A stretch of DNA of 7,431 bases, from the NCBI GenBank assembly GCA_017555325.1, contig JAFZGR010000279.1, forward strand, positions 1-7,431, written 5' to 3'. This DNA is from Alphaproteobacteria bacterium (GTDB lineage Bacteria > Pseudomonadota > Alphaproteobacteria > CAAHEQ01 > UBA3637). Positions 7,057 to 7,431 of the stretch are shown here, one piece after another. Positions within the stretch are counted from its first letter, which is position 1. Every line of letters starts with the position of its first letter. The position numbers and the translations under genes are program-made. Under the pieces are notes generated by a model. That model saw nothing but the letters and a program-made list of their open reading frames with translations, did no database searches and had not been told where the DNA came from.

Positions 7057-7081
7057 AAAAAAAGGTACCTTTTTTTATAAT
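7057..7081 (+). promoter_or_regulatory. Perfect palindrome A7-GGTACC-T7 overlapping a TATAAT -10 box of the prepilin-like gene
   Basis: Positions 7057-7076 form a perfect 20-bp palindrome. Its last T is also the first base of TATAAT (7076-7081), a consensus -10 box. Transcription would start near 7088, giving a leader of about 27 nt with AGGGAG (7102-7107) as ribosome site. There is no recognisable -35 at 16-18 bp spacing (the region reads GCGGGAA), so an activator may be needed; the palindrome lies in the spacer where such a protein, or a repressor, could bind. Confidence 0.4.
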
Positions 7082-7114
7082 ATATATATGTATATGTTAT
7101 TAGGGAGTAAGCCT

Positions 7115-7431
7115 ATGTGTAAGATCAAAGTAGAAGAACTGGGACGTTCAATCTTAGAAATGTTAGGTGTATTAGCAATAATTGGAATTCTATCCATCAT
7201 TGGTGTTGTAGGCTGGGAATATGGTATGGATAAGCACGTTGCCAGTGATGTACTGAATGAAGCAAACATTCGAGGATTTGACGTATTAGCTAACTATAAA
7301 GATCAAAAATTGCCCGATTTAACAACTCTTCCCGGATATCAAAAGAAAACAACGACCGGACGACCGATATTTGTAGTGCCAAATCCATCTGATTTTAATT
7401 GGGCCGAATATCCGGAAAAGTGCGAAACAGC
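7115..7431 (+). CDS. Type IV prepilin-like protein, 3' truncated by window edge
   Basis: The first 105 residues are present and the frame is open to the window end. ATG 7115 follows AGGGAG (7102-7107) with 7-nt spacing. The N-terminus is a short charged leader (residues 1-10, ending in Gly10) followed by RSILEMLGVLAIIGILSIIGV. This matches the class III prepilin layout: cleavage after Gly10 by a prepilin peptidase (PilD type) and Glu15 as the conserved Glu at mature position 5, inside a ~20-residue hydrophobic helix. The usual Phe at mature position 1 is Arg here. The remaining part is a soluble domain with no family I can name; it has Trp96 and Cys103 and may continue to a disulfide loop. 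A mature pilin or pseudopilin at the inner membrane is the likely role, either in a type IV pilus or a type II secretion-like machine. Similar GRSxxEMLGVLAIIG starts are, as I recall, common in gut Alphaproteobacteria. Confidence 0.75.
   Translation, partial: MCKIKVEELGRSILEMLGVLAIIGILSIIGVVGWEYGMDKHVASDVLNEANIRGFDVLANYKDQKLPDLTTLPGYQKKTTTGRPIFVVPNPSDFNWAEYPEKCET

Larger units (their letters stand above)
6859..7114. other. AT-rich intergenic region between secA terminator and prepilin-like gene
   Basis: No credible coding sequence was seen on either strand. The region holds a 28-bp interrupted dyad (6922-6949), two T8CA blocks with 20-bp periodicity (6952-6961 and 6972-6981), a perfect 20-bp palindrome (7057-7076) and a TATAAT at 7076-7081. 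No tRNA-like or riboswitch-like structure was recognised. The density of A/T tracts suggests curved DNA and a regulated promoter for the downstream gene. Confidence 0.5.

Noticed and set aside
6859..7114. CRISPR array or mobile-element ends in the gap before the prepilin-like gene
   Set aside because: No regularly repeated units with unique spacers, no transposase, and no target-site duplications. The repeats are single dyads.
7075..7269. Minus-strand 64-residue frame opposite the prepilin-like gene
   Set aside because: It is antisense to a well-supported start with a good ribosome site and prepilin motif.

Overview
The window looks like a piece of an AT-rich alphaproteobacterial chromosome, probably from an uncultured, host-associated lineage. 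The placement is an inference. It rests on the alphaproteobacterial style of SecA and FlhF/FlhG, a CCTTGAC-type -35 box before secA, and a prepilin-like protein with a GRSxxEMLGVLAIIG start that I associate from memory with gut Alphaproteobacteria. TGA is used as a stop and Trp is encoded by TGG, so the code is standard bacterial. All five genes are on the + strand.

Layout: (1) positions 1-246 hold the 3' end of an unrecognised gene. (2) After an AT-rich gap comes a three-gene, overlapping, translationally coupled cluster (388-4044). It encodes a natural in-frame fusion of a truncated MS-ring protein FliF to a complete rotor protein FliG, then the SRP-type GTPase FlhF, then the MinD-like ATPase FlhG. 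(3) A 118-bp gap with a probable promoter leads to a full-length, conventional secA (4163-6799) closed by a strong intrinsic terminator. (4) A 315-bp gap rich in A/T tracts carries two striking dyad symmetries and a perfect TATAAT. (5) A type IV prepilin-like gene starts at 7115 and runs off the window.

The most interesting part is the fliF-fliG / flhF / flhG cluster. The FliF part has only a membrane segment, a shortened RBM3-like periplasmic domain, a second membrane segment and the cytoplasmic FliG-binding helix. RBM1 and RBM2, the part that surrounds the export gate in a normal MS ring, are absent. FliG is fused directly after this helix. A gapless hand alignment to E. coli FliG puts non-matching or charge-reversed residues at four of the five charged positions known to matter for stator contact. 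FlhF keeps its P-loop and TKLD motif but has altered DTxR- and DTAGR-type motifs, and the FlhF-activating motif at the N-terminus of FlhG is weak. Together these suggest a stripped-down membrane ring with its own polar placement GTPase/ATPase pair, either a very divergent motor or a flagellar scaffold reused for something other than rotation. Whether the genome encodes other flagellar genes cannot be seen from this window.
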